From: Treponema sp.
Lineage (GTDB): Bacteria > Spirochaetota > Spirochaetia > Treponematales > Breznakiellaceae
NCBI GenBank assembly: GCA_031284385.1
Contig: JAISZZ010000174.1
Span: forward strand, 1-10,999
DNA length: 10,999 nt
Direction: 5' to 3'
The notes under the pieces were generated by a model, which had not been told where the DNA came from, searched no databases, and worked only from the letters and a program-made list of their open reading frames with translations. Below, in pieces: positions 5,295 to 10,999 of this stretch. Positions within the stretch are counted from its first letter, which is position 1. Each line of letters opens with the position of its first letter. Position numbers and translations under genes: made by a program.

Positions 5295-7240
5295 TATTTT
5301 GCCGCCTTTTGCTGTATATCCGTGTTTGTTTCAATATAGCTTACAGCTCGCACTAAACCGTTTTCCAAAACAAATGTTGATGCCTTAAAGTCGCTGTTTA
5401 CAGTATATTTGACTTCACGAATTTTAATAACGACTCCGTTATAGACTTTAGCTGATGCCGATACACGCCCGGCTGACGGCAGGTTTTGCAGGAATGTATT
5501 TAGATCGTCGATTTCTTTGTTAAGATTTGTTAATTCATCAATGGCCAGTTTTCGCTTTTCCACCAGTTCAGCAAGATATTGTTCTTTGTCTTCCGGCAGA
5601 GTGCCGCGCTGCTGTTTTATGCTGGTCAAGGTTTTTAGGTTTATGTTTATGGTGTCAAATTCCACCATCAGTTCATCCCGTTTTACGATAAAAATCTCAA
5701 GCTGCGCTTTTTTCCTTGGATCCATACCGACTTCGCATATTGTTTCAGTATTGCCGGAAGGACTTCCCAGTGATTTTGCACTTATCTCTTCAGCCGCCCG
5801 CAGCCGTCCGCCGATTATGGATGCGCGTTTTCCATGGCAAAGTATGCGATCCGCCGCGTCAATGTTTGAATTAAGGATTCCATCAGATACTATAACTGAC
5901 GAACCGCTCCTTACTTCCGCGTTTTCGATAAATTTTGCCCAGATTGAGCGTCCGGCGCTGATGATCTCGCCTTTTTTACCTGTAATACCCTGCCGTACTA
6001 TAATATCGCCTTCCGCCGTCAGTGATGCCTTGTCAACCAGCCCGCAGACTTCAATGTTACCGGATGCTTTAACGGAAAAGCCCTCCTCGACATTGCCGGT
6101 AACAACGACATTCCCAAGGAAAAGAATGTTTCCTGTTTTCAAATTGACCGAACCGTCAATCGTGTAGACGGATTCGACATTTATTTTTCCGTTTGCCATA
6201 ACGACTTGCCCGTTAATATCGGCAAGAATTGTAGTGCCGTCTTCCGCGAAGCGGACATTTTTACCGAGTGTTACGGTCAAATCCTTGCCTTCACGCGGCG
6301 GCAGTGATTTTCCGGTTACTGTGAAACCAAGTTCGCCTTTTTCGGCGGGGTGAACCCTCGCGAGTTTTTCATCTTTCAAAACATTTTGAATAATATTTAA
6401 TTCTTTGAAATTAACTTTACCGTCTGTATTTTCAGAAAGTTTTACGCGGCCCGGTTCAGTCTCAAAAAAATATTCAAGGTATGAATTCATTCCGTCAACA
6501 GGCGGCTTTGCTGCCGCTACGCAGACTTTATCTTTATAGATAGGTTTGTCGGCGAATTTTTTTAAAAAATCTTCGTCAATGCCGTATACGATTCCGTTAG
6601 TATTTAATATTTTTATATATTCCGAATATGTAAGATCGGCTCCTCCGGTTTTTGGGGCGGTTACTCTCATAAACGCTTTTGTTTCCTGATCGGCTATTTC
6701 AACATTTACTACCGTATCATTAAACGGCATATGTTGAAAATCCGCTATGCGGATGTATTCCATGCCAGGATTTTTCAATAAATTATTTAGTATCGAGTTG
6801 TCAAAATTATTGATATTTCGTTTGTTTAATATATATAGTACGTCCGGTTTGCTTGCTTTTTCGCCGTTTCCTATGGGCTGCGTAACTTTCAAATATACGC
6901 CGGTACGCCTGCATTGCAGAAAAATTTCACCATCAATATCATCGTTGGCGCCAAAGTCCTCAACATCTTCGATAATTTCAGTATCGTTGAGTTCATCTTC
7001 AACATTGGTGCGGTTACGTTTGTACGCACGTATCTTGCATATATTTTTTCCGATACCAAAAAAAGAAGTCTGCTTTTCCAGAACTTCATACTCAATATAA
7101 CGCAGCGAAACACCCAACTGATTCGCGGCTTCAGAAATTGCGGCCTCCAGATTCTGCCCTTCAGTTTCAATACATTGAACTGAGCTGTCAAATTCTAAGC
7201 GTTCTTTTACAGCCGCCTGTAAACCGGCAAAATCGACCAA
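5294..7240 (-). CDS. fapA: FapA/DUF342 flagellar assembly protein A with Jag_N-like N-terminus
   Basis: A 648-aa cytoplasmic protein of the FapA (formerly DUF342) family, often found beside flagellar genes. Residues about 30-75 resemble a Jag_N domain (LEAAISEAANQLGV, YEVLEKQTSFFGIGKN, then KIRAY), known from the RNA-binding protein Jag/KhpB. An acidic linker follows (about 80-104). The FapA core (about 185-490) includes GFTVTGKSLPPREGKD and a series of Gly-rich beta repeats (GSVNLKTGNILFLGNVVVTG, SGNIEVCGLV, EGDIIVRQGI, RSIWAKFIENA) expected to form a beta-helix. A coiled coil (about 510-588) and a short beta-rich C-terminus end it. The start is TTG at 7240, supported by AGAGG 7 nt upstream; the sigma-28 stop lies only 10 bp before it. 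Its molecular job is poorly known; a cytoplasmic role in flagellar assembly or placement is inferred from context. Confidence 0.88.
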   Translation of the reverse strand: MVDFAGLQAAVKERLEFDSSVQCIETEGQNLEAAISEAANQLGVSLRYIEYEVLEKQTSFFGIGKNICKIRAYKRNRTNVEDELNDTEIIEDVEDFGANDDIDGEIFLQCRRTGVYLKVTQPIGNGEKASKPDVLYILNKRNINNFDNSILNNLLKNPGMEYIRIADFQHMPFNDTVVNVEIADQETKAFMRVTAPKTGGADLTYSEYIKILNTNGIVYGIDEDFLKKFADKPIYKDKVCVAAAKPPVDGMNSYLEYFFETEPGRVKLSENTDGKVNFKELNIIQNVLKDEKLARVHPAEKGELGFTVTGKSLPPREGKDLTVTLGKNVRFAEDGTTILADINGQVVMANGKINVESVYTIDGSVNLKTGNILFLGNVVVTGNVEEGFSVKASGNIEVCGLVDKASLTAEGDIIVRQGITGKKGEIISAGRSIWAKFIENAEVRSGSSVIVSDGILNSNIDAADRILCHGKRASIIGGRLRAAEEISAKSLGSPSGNTETICEVGMDPRKKAQLEIFIVKRDELMVEFDTININLKTLTSIKQQRGTLPEDKEQYLAELVEKRKLAIDELTNLNKEIDDLNTFLQNLPSAGRVSASAKVYNGVVIKIREVKYTVNSDFKASTFVLENGLVRAVSYIETNTDIQQKAAK

Positions 7241-7250
7241 AATACCGCCT

Positions 7251-8039
7251 CTACATTATGCCCTTACGGACATTTGTTAATTTAGCGCGAATCCTCAGCA
7301 TGGCTTTAGTATGCAGTTGTGAAACCCGCGACTCGGTAATTTCCAGAACTTGACCGATCTCTTTTAACGTCAAATCTTCGTAATGGTAAAGGATGATAAT
7401 TTTTTTTTCTTTTTCGGGAAGCTGGTTGATAACATCGTATACTATTTTGCGGATTTCTTTGCGCTCAACTTCAACATCCGGTTTAAGAACTTCCGGCCCC
7501 TCGATGCTGTCTTGAATCGACATTTTATCGTTTTCATCACCGGAAAACCAAACATCGTTTAATGACAAGACGGATGTTCCAGATATTTTTACTATGGTTT
7601 TTATGAATTCACTCTCGTCCATCTTGAGGTAAGCGGCTACTTCCTGATCGCTTACCGGACGGCCATGTTGGGCTTCCAGCGAACTTATCGCATCTTCAAC
7701 TTCGCGTATTTTTTGCCGTACCGAGCGCGGCACCCAGTCCGTTGAGCGTAACTCATCGAATATGGCACCTCGGATCCTGACTACGGCGTATGTTTTAAAC
7801 TTGACATTCTGCGCCAAGTCGAATTTTTCTATCGCGTCAAGAAGACCAAATGTACCGTAACTAACAAGATCGTCAAATTCTACCGTAGACGGCATACCGT
7901 CATACACTTTACCGGCAACGTATTTCACAAGCGGCGCATACTGCCTTATAAAAGTGTCGCGAATCTTTGGATCTCTATTTTTGCGGTACTCCTGCCAAAG
8001 TTCTTCTTCTGATTTTTCATCCAGAAGGGATTTCCCCAT
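7251..8039 (-). CDS. fliA: RNA polymerase sigma-28 factor (FliA/WhiG family)
   Basis: A 262-aa alternative sigma factor that directs RNA polymerase to late flagellar promoters. Region 2 (about 27-105) contains YAPLVKYVAGKVYDGMP, EFDDLVSYGTFGLLDAIEKF and FKTYAVVRIRGAIFDELRS followed by DWVPRSVR, all typical of FliA/WhiG. Region 3 (about 110-180) includes GRPVSDQEVAAYL and VLSLND. Region 4 (about 205-255) has LPEKEKKIIILYHYEDLTLKEIG and the recognition helix SRVSQLHTKAMLRIR. The length is close to family norm. The ATG is 2 bp after the stop of the preceding gene and has AAGGA about 12 nt upstream. Promoters of its expected class lie before flaB and, less certainly, before flhG. A run of 9 A in the coding strand (7400-7408) sits just before region 4.2. 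No anti-sigma FlgM gene is visible. Confidence 0.96.
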   Translation of the reverse strand: MGKSLLDEKSEEELWQEYRKNRDPKIRDTFIRQYAPLVKYVAGKVYDGMPSTVEFDDLVSYGTFGLLDAIEKFDLAQNVKFKTYAVVRIRGAIFDELRSTDWVPRSVRQKIREVEDAISSLEAQHGRPVSDQEVAAYLKMDESEFIKTIVKISGTSVLSLNDVWFSGDENDKMSIQDSIEGPEVLKPDVEVERKEIRKIVYDVINQLPEKEKKIIILYHYEDLTLKEIGQVLEITESRVSQLHTKAMLRIRAKLTNVRKGIM

Positions 8040-8041
8040 AT

Positions 8042-8725
8042 CTATCCGTCATCCTTTTTAAGTAAAGTTTGAATAGCCCCCGCCATCTTTTTTGCGTCAC
8101 CCGTTAATCTCGGATCTTTTTCGCTGTTACGTTCTACCGACATTTCTACCACTCCTCCGGCTCCCATTAAATCCGGTGAATCCGCATAATCAGACATTTT
8201 CTGTGCACCGTTGCCATCAATACCGGGAATGCCCGGGACAAAAGCGCCCATATCCATATTATAGCCATCAACAGCGGAATCCGCCGCCGCCTGCGGCAAC
8301 GATGAACTCCCGCTCTTACTGTATACGTTGTTGCTGATTTGTTCTAGTACCCCAGCGGAACTGTCAACCACTGGAATACCCTCACTGCCCTCCTCCATAT
8401 CGACAGACTGTAACTCTTCCAGCGATGCCGTGTCCGGCGGGGCGGCATCCGCATCCGTTAAGCCGTCTTCATCGCCGAGGGAGAAATCGATATTCTGGCC
8501 AAGCTGCCCGTCATCATAGTTTGTTTTGTCAGGGGGCAGCTCCATGGGTTGTAGAAATTTGTTAAAAATAAAATAAATTCCGGCTACGATACCGAAAAAC
8601 ACGCCGCTGAAAATCAAGGCGCGAGTCAGCGCCATATAAACCGGCGTTCTTCCGAAAATGCCAAATGTAAAAGAAACTAAAAATGCCCCGCCGGCAACTA
8701 TACCGGCAAACATCGGGTTAAACAA
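8042..8725 (-). CDS. Two-TM membrane protein with acidic disordered tail, in the flagellar operon
   Basis: A 227-aa protein with two N-terminal membrane helices (about 5-25 and 34-56) joined by the short basic segment GRTPVYMALTR. A long cytoplasmic-type tail follows, rich in Asp, Glu, Gly, Ser and Ala and largely disordered (about 60-195). It ends in a basic motif, KDPRLTGDAKKMAGAIQTLL then KKDDG, that looks like a short conserved helix. I do not recognise a named family; similar proteins occur, as I recall, between flhG and the sigma gene in treponemes. The TTG at 8725 is chosen because GAGGA lies 7 nt upstream; an ATG four codons further in (8713) is the alternative and would shift little. 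It is 78 bp after flhG and 2 bp before fliA. A membrane-tethered flagellar accessory role is inferred only from position. Confidence 0.75.
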   Translation of the reverse strand: MFNPMFAGIVAGGAFLVSFTFGIFGRTPVYMALTRALIFSGVFFGIVAGIYFIFNKFLQPMELPPDKTNYDDGQLGQNIDFSLGDEDGLTDADAAPPDTASLEELQSVDMEEGSEGIPVVDSSAGVLEQISNNVYSKSGSSSLPQAAADSAVDGYNMDMGAFVPGIPGIDGNGAQKMSDYADSPDLMGAGGVVEMSVERNSEKDPRLTGDAKKMAGAIQTLLKKDDG

Positions 8726-8747
8726 ACGTCAATCCTCAAAATTATTT

Positions 8748-8775
8748 GTTATCCGCCCGGAGGTACCACAGTCAA
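8748..8775 (-). promoter_or_regulatory. Possible internal promoter after flhG
   Basis: On the minus strand TTGACT (8775-8770, 5 of 6) is followed after 16 bp by GATAAC (8753-8748, 4 of 6), in the only sizeable gap of the operon. It could give sigma-28 and its downstream genes a housekeeping-sigma supply independent of the flhG promoter. Confidence 0.35.
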
Positions 8776-8803
8776 GGCCGCTATGCCCTAAAACGCCGCA
8801 TGG

Positions 8804-9682
8804 TTAGCTCCGTAAAATACGCTTAACCATGTTGCTAAAACCGCCTCCATCGCGGATTTCAGTTTTTTCCAAGCGTCCTACTATATGTTGAACGCACTGC
8901 GCGGCTTTGCTCCTAGGAAATTCTACCATAAACGGACGCTGTTTGAGTACCGCCTGCGAAACTGCCGTGTCTTCGTATACAAAACCAAGGTATTCAAGGT
9001 TCACATTTAAGAACTGGCCTGTTATGGATATCATGCGGTCCGCTACTTTTTTTGCTTCCGCGACATTGTGTACTCTGTTTACCACAAGTTTAAGCCCCAT
9101 TTCAAGATTTTCAATCTCGGTCGTGGTTATTTTGGCAATCCCGTAAGCGTCCGTAATTGCCGTGGGTTCGGGAGTGGTGATTATAATGGCATCGTCCGCA
9201 GCGGCGATGAAGTCCACCACATTGCTTGATACGCCGGCGCTGGTGTCTATGATGATGATGTCGGCGTTGGATAGAGTGTTCAGTTCATCAATAAAGTTGG
9301 TGCGTTCATCATCGGTTAGATTGGCAATTTTTGAGAAACCGGACGCGCCTGCGACTATGCTTATGCCATATTCAGTTTCCGTCAATATATCGCGCATGGT
9401 TTTTTGCTTGCGAATCACATGGTACAGATTCCATTTAGGAACCATTTTTAATATAACGTTGACATTGGCAAGTCCTAAATCCGCGTCCATAACAATAACT
9501 TTTTTGCCGATTCGCGCATACGCCAGCGCCATATTAACAGATAAGTTGGTTTTTCCTACTCCGCCTTTACCGCTCGCTACCGTTATTATCCGTGTTTTAT
9601 TGGCTTTAGCCGGATGTGGATTATCCATGCTGTTTTCTTTGGATTTTACCAGCGCTCGTAACTGCTCAGCTTGATCTTCCAT
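8804..9682 (-). CDS. flhG: FlhG (YlxH/FleN) MinD-like ATPase
   Basis: A 292-aa cytoplasmic/membrane-associated P-loop ATPase of the MinD/ParA superfamily that controls flagellar number and placement with the SRP-type GTPase FlhF. Residues 3-9, DQAEQLR, match the N-terminal DQAxxLR motif that in FlhG stimulates FlhF GTPase activity. Deviant Walker A is at 38-46 (GKGGVGKTN), followed by VIVMDADLGLANVNV (about 62-76) and the Walker B-like DIIIIDTSAGVS (about 145-156). The C-terminal part (MVKRILR) is basic and amphipathic, in the position of a membrane-targeting helix. ATG 9682 has AGGAG with a 6-nt spacer. It is the first gene of the minus-strand operon; the gene that often precedes it elsewhere, flhF, is absent from this window. 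Confidence 0.95.
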   Translation of the reverse strand: MEDQAEQLRALVKSKENSMDNPHPAKANKTRIITVASGKGGVGKTNLSVNMALAYARIGKKVIVMDADLGLANVNVILKMVPKWNLYHVIRKQKTMRDILTETEYGISIVAGASGFSKIANLTDDERTNFIDELNTLSNADIIIIDTSAGVSSNVVDFIAAADDAIIITTPEPTAITDAYGIAKITTTEIENLEMGLKLVVNRVHNVAEAKKVADRMISITGQFLNVNLEYLGFVYEDTAVSQAVLKQRPFMVEFPRSKAAQCVQHIVGRLEKTEIRDGGGFSNMVKRILRS

Positions 9683-9710
9683 GCGACACTCCTAAAAATA
9701 CATCCTAGAA

Positions 9711-9837
9711 CAACACTGATTAACTTGAGGCAGCGCCAGTTATGCCGGCGCATCAGTACCGCCCTATATATTTGCTCATCATTGCACAAATACAGCGTTA
9801 AAGCAGCGCCTATTTATGCCATTCACATAAATCAGCG
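9711..9837. repeat. Dispersed palindromic repeat, copies 2 and 3 (degenerate tandem pair)
   Basis: The left part, 9711-9738 (CAACACTGATTAACTTGAGG then CAGCGCCA), matches the reverse complement of the element at 1915-1973 at 25 of 28 positions. The right part, 9817-9837, matches its other end at 17 of 21, with three of the four mismatches being transitions. Both ends are in the correct order and orientation, but 78 bp separate them instead of 7. The interior has a second GCAGCGCC (9803-9810) and a CCGGCGCATCAG (9745-9756), so two degenerate tandem units (about 9711-9763 and 9788-9840) explain it better than an insertion. It lies in the flhG leader, between the flhG ribosome binding site and its candidate promoter, and could influence RNA folding there. 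Confidence 0.65.
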
Positions 9838-9850
9838 CCTCCTTAGCGAT

Positions 9851-9877
9851 ATATCGGTATAAAAATTAACATGATTA
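9851..9877 (-). promoter_or_regulatory. Candidate sigma-28 promoter for the flhG-fliA operon
   Basis: On the minus strand TAATCATG (9877-9870) is followed after exactly 11 bp by ACCGATAT (9858-9851). The -10 box is identical to that of the flaB promoter and matches GCCGATAA at 6 of 8; the -35 matches TAAAGTTT at only 4 of 8. The expected start near 9844 gives a leader of about 160 nt containing the repeat pair. A sigma-70 promoter has not been excluded. Confidence 0.45.
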
Positions 9878-10006
9878 ACGGATAAACTACAAGCGGCACG
9901 GCGTGATGATAAGCGCATTCCCCATGTAATTGTAACATGACCGGCAGTTCGGCTGATTGTTCCGTGAAAACGCGTTTTGGCGCATGATGCCAATTTGCGA
10001 AAATGC
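9878..10006. promoter_or_regulatory. Divergent regulatory region with several palindromes
   Basis: No gene is supported between the outward-facing flhG and flaB promoters. Three inverted repeats stand out: CATGT-N7-ACATG (9923-9939), the perfect 12-bp palindrome AAAACGCGTTTT (9967-9978), and TTGGC-N7-GCCAA (9977-9993), the last ending 13 bp upstream of the flaB -35 box. Any of them could be an operator, but no regulator gene is in the window. Confidence 0.35.
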
Positions 10007-10033
10007 TAAAGTGAATTTCTGTAAAACCGATAT
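10007..10033 (+). promoter_or_regulatory. Sigma-28 promoter of flaB
   Basis: TAAAGTGA (10007-10014), an 11-bp spacer, and ACCGATAT (10026-10033) match the FliA consensus TAAAGTTT-N11-GCCGATAA at 6 of 8 in each box with exact spacing. The expected start near 10040 gives a leader of about 120 nt. The sigma factor that should read it is encoded at 7251-8039. Confidence 0.8.
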
Positions 10034-10093
10034 TCAAGTAAGATTAAACATTTATTTGTTATTCGGCGGAAAATCATATAGTAAATGAAGTTC

Positions 10094-10139
10094 GGCAGGT
10101 CAAATAGTGTTTACAAAATATTGGCGGCTGACCGCTGCC
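10094..10139 (+). promoter_or_regulatory. Alternative stem-loops in the flaB leader
   Basis: GGCGGC (10123-10128) can pair with GCTGCC (10134-10139), with a 5-nt loop and one G-T pair, ending 7 nt before the AGGAG at 10147. The same right arm can instead pair with GGCAGGTCA (10094-10102) as TGACC-gc-TGCC, nine pairs with a 2-nt bulge. The two folds exclude each other, so the leader might control flaB translation. Confidence 0.3.
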
Positions 10140-10160
10140 CGTAAATAGGAGTGATGAATT

Positions 10161-10999
10161 ATGATTATCAATCACAATCTTAGCGCCATGTTTTCAAACA
10201 GATCGCTTAAAGTTACACAAGGGTATTTGGATAAAAATACTGAAAAATTATCCAGCGGTTTACGCATAAACCGCGCTGGAGACGACGCTTCCGGTCTCGC
10301 GGTGTCTGAAAAATTGCGAAGTCAGATACGCGGTTTGAATCAGGCATCTTCTAATGCTCAAAACGGTATTTCTTTTATTCAAACAACGGAAGGTTATTTA
10401 CAAGAGAGTCAGGATATAATTCAGCGTTTACGCGAACTCGCAGTCCAATCCGCCAACGGAATTTATACATCGGAAGACAGAATGCAAATTCAGGTGGAAG
10501 TTTCTTCGTTGATTGACGAAGTTGACCGCATAGCGAGCCATGCCCAGTTTAACGGAATGAATATGCTGACCGGACGTTTTGCGCGTGAAACAGGCGAGAA
10601 TGCTGTAACGGCTTCTATGTGGTTTCACATTGGCGCGAATATTGACCAGCGCGAGCGCGTATATATCGGTACGATAACCACAAAGAGTCTTGGACTGCGC
10701 GATATTGGTGATGAAACAATTATGTCATTGGAAACTCCCGACAGTTCTAACCGTGCTATTGGAACTTTGGACGAGGCGTTAAAAATTGTCAGCAAGCAGA
10801 GAGCGGATTTAGGCGCTTACCAAAATCGTCTGGAACACGCTATACGCGGCATTGATATTGGCGCTGAAAACTTGCAAGCTTCCGAGTCCCGTATCCGTGA
10901 CACCAATATGGCGAATGAAATGGTTGAATATACGAAGAATCAGATTCTTAGCCAGAGCGGTACCGCAATGCTCGCGCAGGCCAATCAGAGAGCGCAGAC
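10161..10999 (+). CDS. flaB: Core flagellin FlaB (3' end outside window)
   Basis: A spirochaete periplasmic-flagellum core filament protein, secreted by the flagellar type III apparatus without a cleaved signal. The frame is open from the ATG to the right edge: 279 full codons, against about 286 for complete FlaB, so only about seven residues and the stop are missing. The N-terminal D0/D1 region has [51 protein letters not shown] and [17 protein letters not shown]. The centre has [21 protein letters not shown] and [10 protein letters not shown], and the C-terminal D1/D0 has [35 protein letters not shown] and [14 protein letters not shown]. As usual in spirochaetes the variable D2/D3 domains are absent. 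AGGAG (10147-10151) lies 9 nt before the ATG. Transcription should depend on sigma-28. Which FlaB paralogue this is (FlaB1, 2 or 3) cannot be settled; the RETGEN/ASMWF block is nearer FlaB1/3. Confidence 0.97.
   Translation, partial: MIINHNLSAMFSNRSLKVTQGYLDKNTEKLSSGLRINRAGDDASGLAVSEKLRSQIRGLNQASSNAQNGISFIQTTEGYLQESQDIIQRLRELAVQSANGIYTSEDRMQIQVEVSSLIDEVDRIASHAQFNGMNMLTGRFARETGENAVTASMWFHIGANIDQRERVYIGTITTKSLGLRDIGDETIMSLETPDSSNRAIGTLDEALKIVSKQRADLGAYQNRLEHAIRGIDIGAENLQASESRIRDTNMANEMVEYTKNQILSQSGTAMLAQANQRAQ

Noticed and set aside
5517..6167. 216-aa plus-strand ORF opposite fapA
   Set aside because: It is antisense to a well-supported FapA frame, Ser/Pro-rich as expected from a complementary reading, and lacks a ribosome binding site or domain.
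7238..7240. TTG starts of fapA (7240) and the 227-aa gene (8725) as signs of wrong start calls
   Set aside because: Both TTG codons have good ribosome binding sites exactly 7 nt upstream (AGAGG, GAGGA), so they are accepted as real starts.
9162..9674. 170-aa plus-strand ORF opposite flhG
   Set aside because: It is the complement of conserved FlhG codons; its hydrophobic look comes from the antisense of charged and Ala/Val-rich codons.
9671..9862. 63-aa plus-strand ORF upstream of flhG
   Set aside because: It begins inside flhG and runs through the repeat pair, with low-complexity composition and no family resemblance.
9843..10037. 64-aa minus-strand ORF in the divergent region
   Set aside because: It overlaps both candidate promoters, has no recognised motif and contains the palindromes; the regulatory reading explains this DNA better.
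10161..10999. flaB as a truncated pseudogene
   Set aside because: The frame is intact to the window edge and only about seven residues short of the usual length; the missing stop is due to the window boundary.

Overview
The window looks like a spirochaete chromosome, most likely the Treponema lineage. The strongest sign is the 3' gene, a typical spirochaete core flagellin (FlaB) with the MIINHN start and the RFARETGEN / [10 protein letters not shown] block. A flagellar regulatory operon also fits: FlhG, a sigma-28 factor, a FapA-type protein and three proteins resembling spirochaete or flagellar-operon conserved hypotheticals. Base composition is intermediate and the genes are closely packed. 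The genus is inferred from protein recognition, without a database search.

Layout. 1-612 (+) is the 3' end of a type III glutamine synthetase gene. A 143-bp gap with a strong hairpin follows, then infA (IF-1) and an M28-like peptidase homologue 5 bp downstream. 1913-2141 holds a palindromic repeat copy, two sigma-70-like promoters and a possible 25-codon ORF. It leads to a small secreted protein gene and then aspS (aspartyl-tRNA synthetase), probably one transcript. aspS converges at about 4338-4377 on a six-gene minus-strand operon. In transcription order this is flhG, a 227-aa two-TM protein, fliA/whiG (sigma-28), fapA with a Jag_N-like N-terminus, a 108-aa disordered protein, and a 197-aa TM/coiled-coil/HTH protein. 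The last three genes overlap or nearly overlap (TAATG, ATGA). A 478-bp divergent region separates flhG from flaB (+), which runs off the right edge.

How the genes fit together. The minus-strand operon encodes flagellar number/placement control (FlhG), the late-class sigma factor and probable assembly or export accessories. Its product sigma-28 should transcribe flaB, which has a good sigma-28 promoter (TAAAGTGA-N11-ACCGATAT). A weaker candidate with an identical -10 box (TAATCATG-N11-ACCGATAT) faces the other way toward flhG, which would give sigma-28 positive feedback on its own operon.

Most notable observations: a degenerate dispersed palindromic repeat (one copy after the peptidase gene, a double copy in the flhG leader); an AspRS with a non-discriminating signature (His34); an M28-like protein lacking its last metal-binding His; flhG heading its operon without flhF upstream; an A9 tract inside the sigma-28 gene; and a SwrB-like protein at the operon end. 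I found no mobile-element genes, CRISPR array, tRNA or rRNA.
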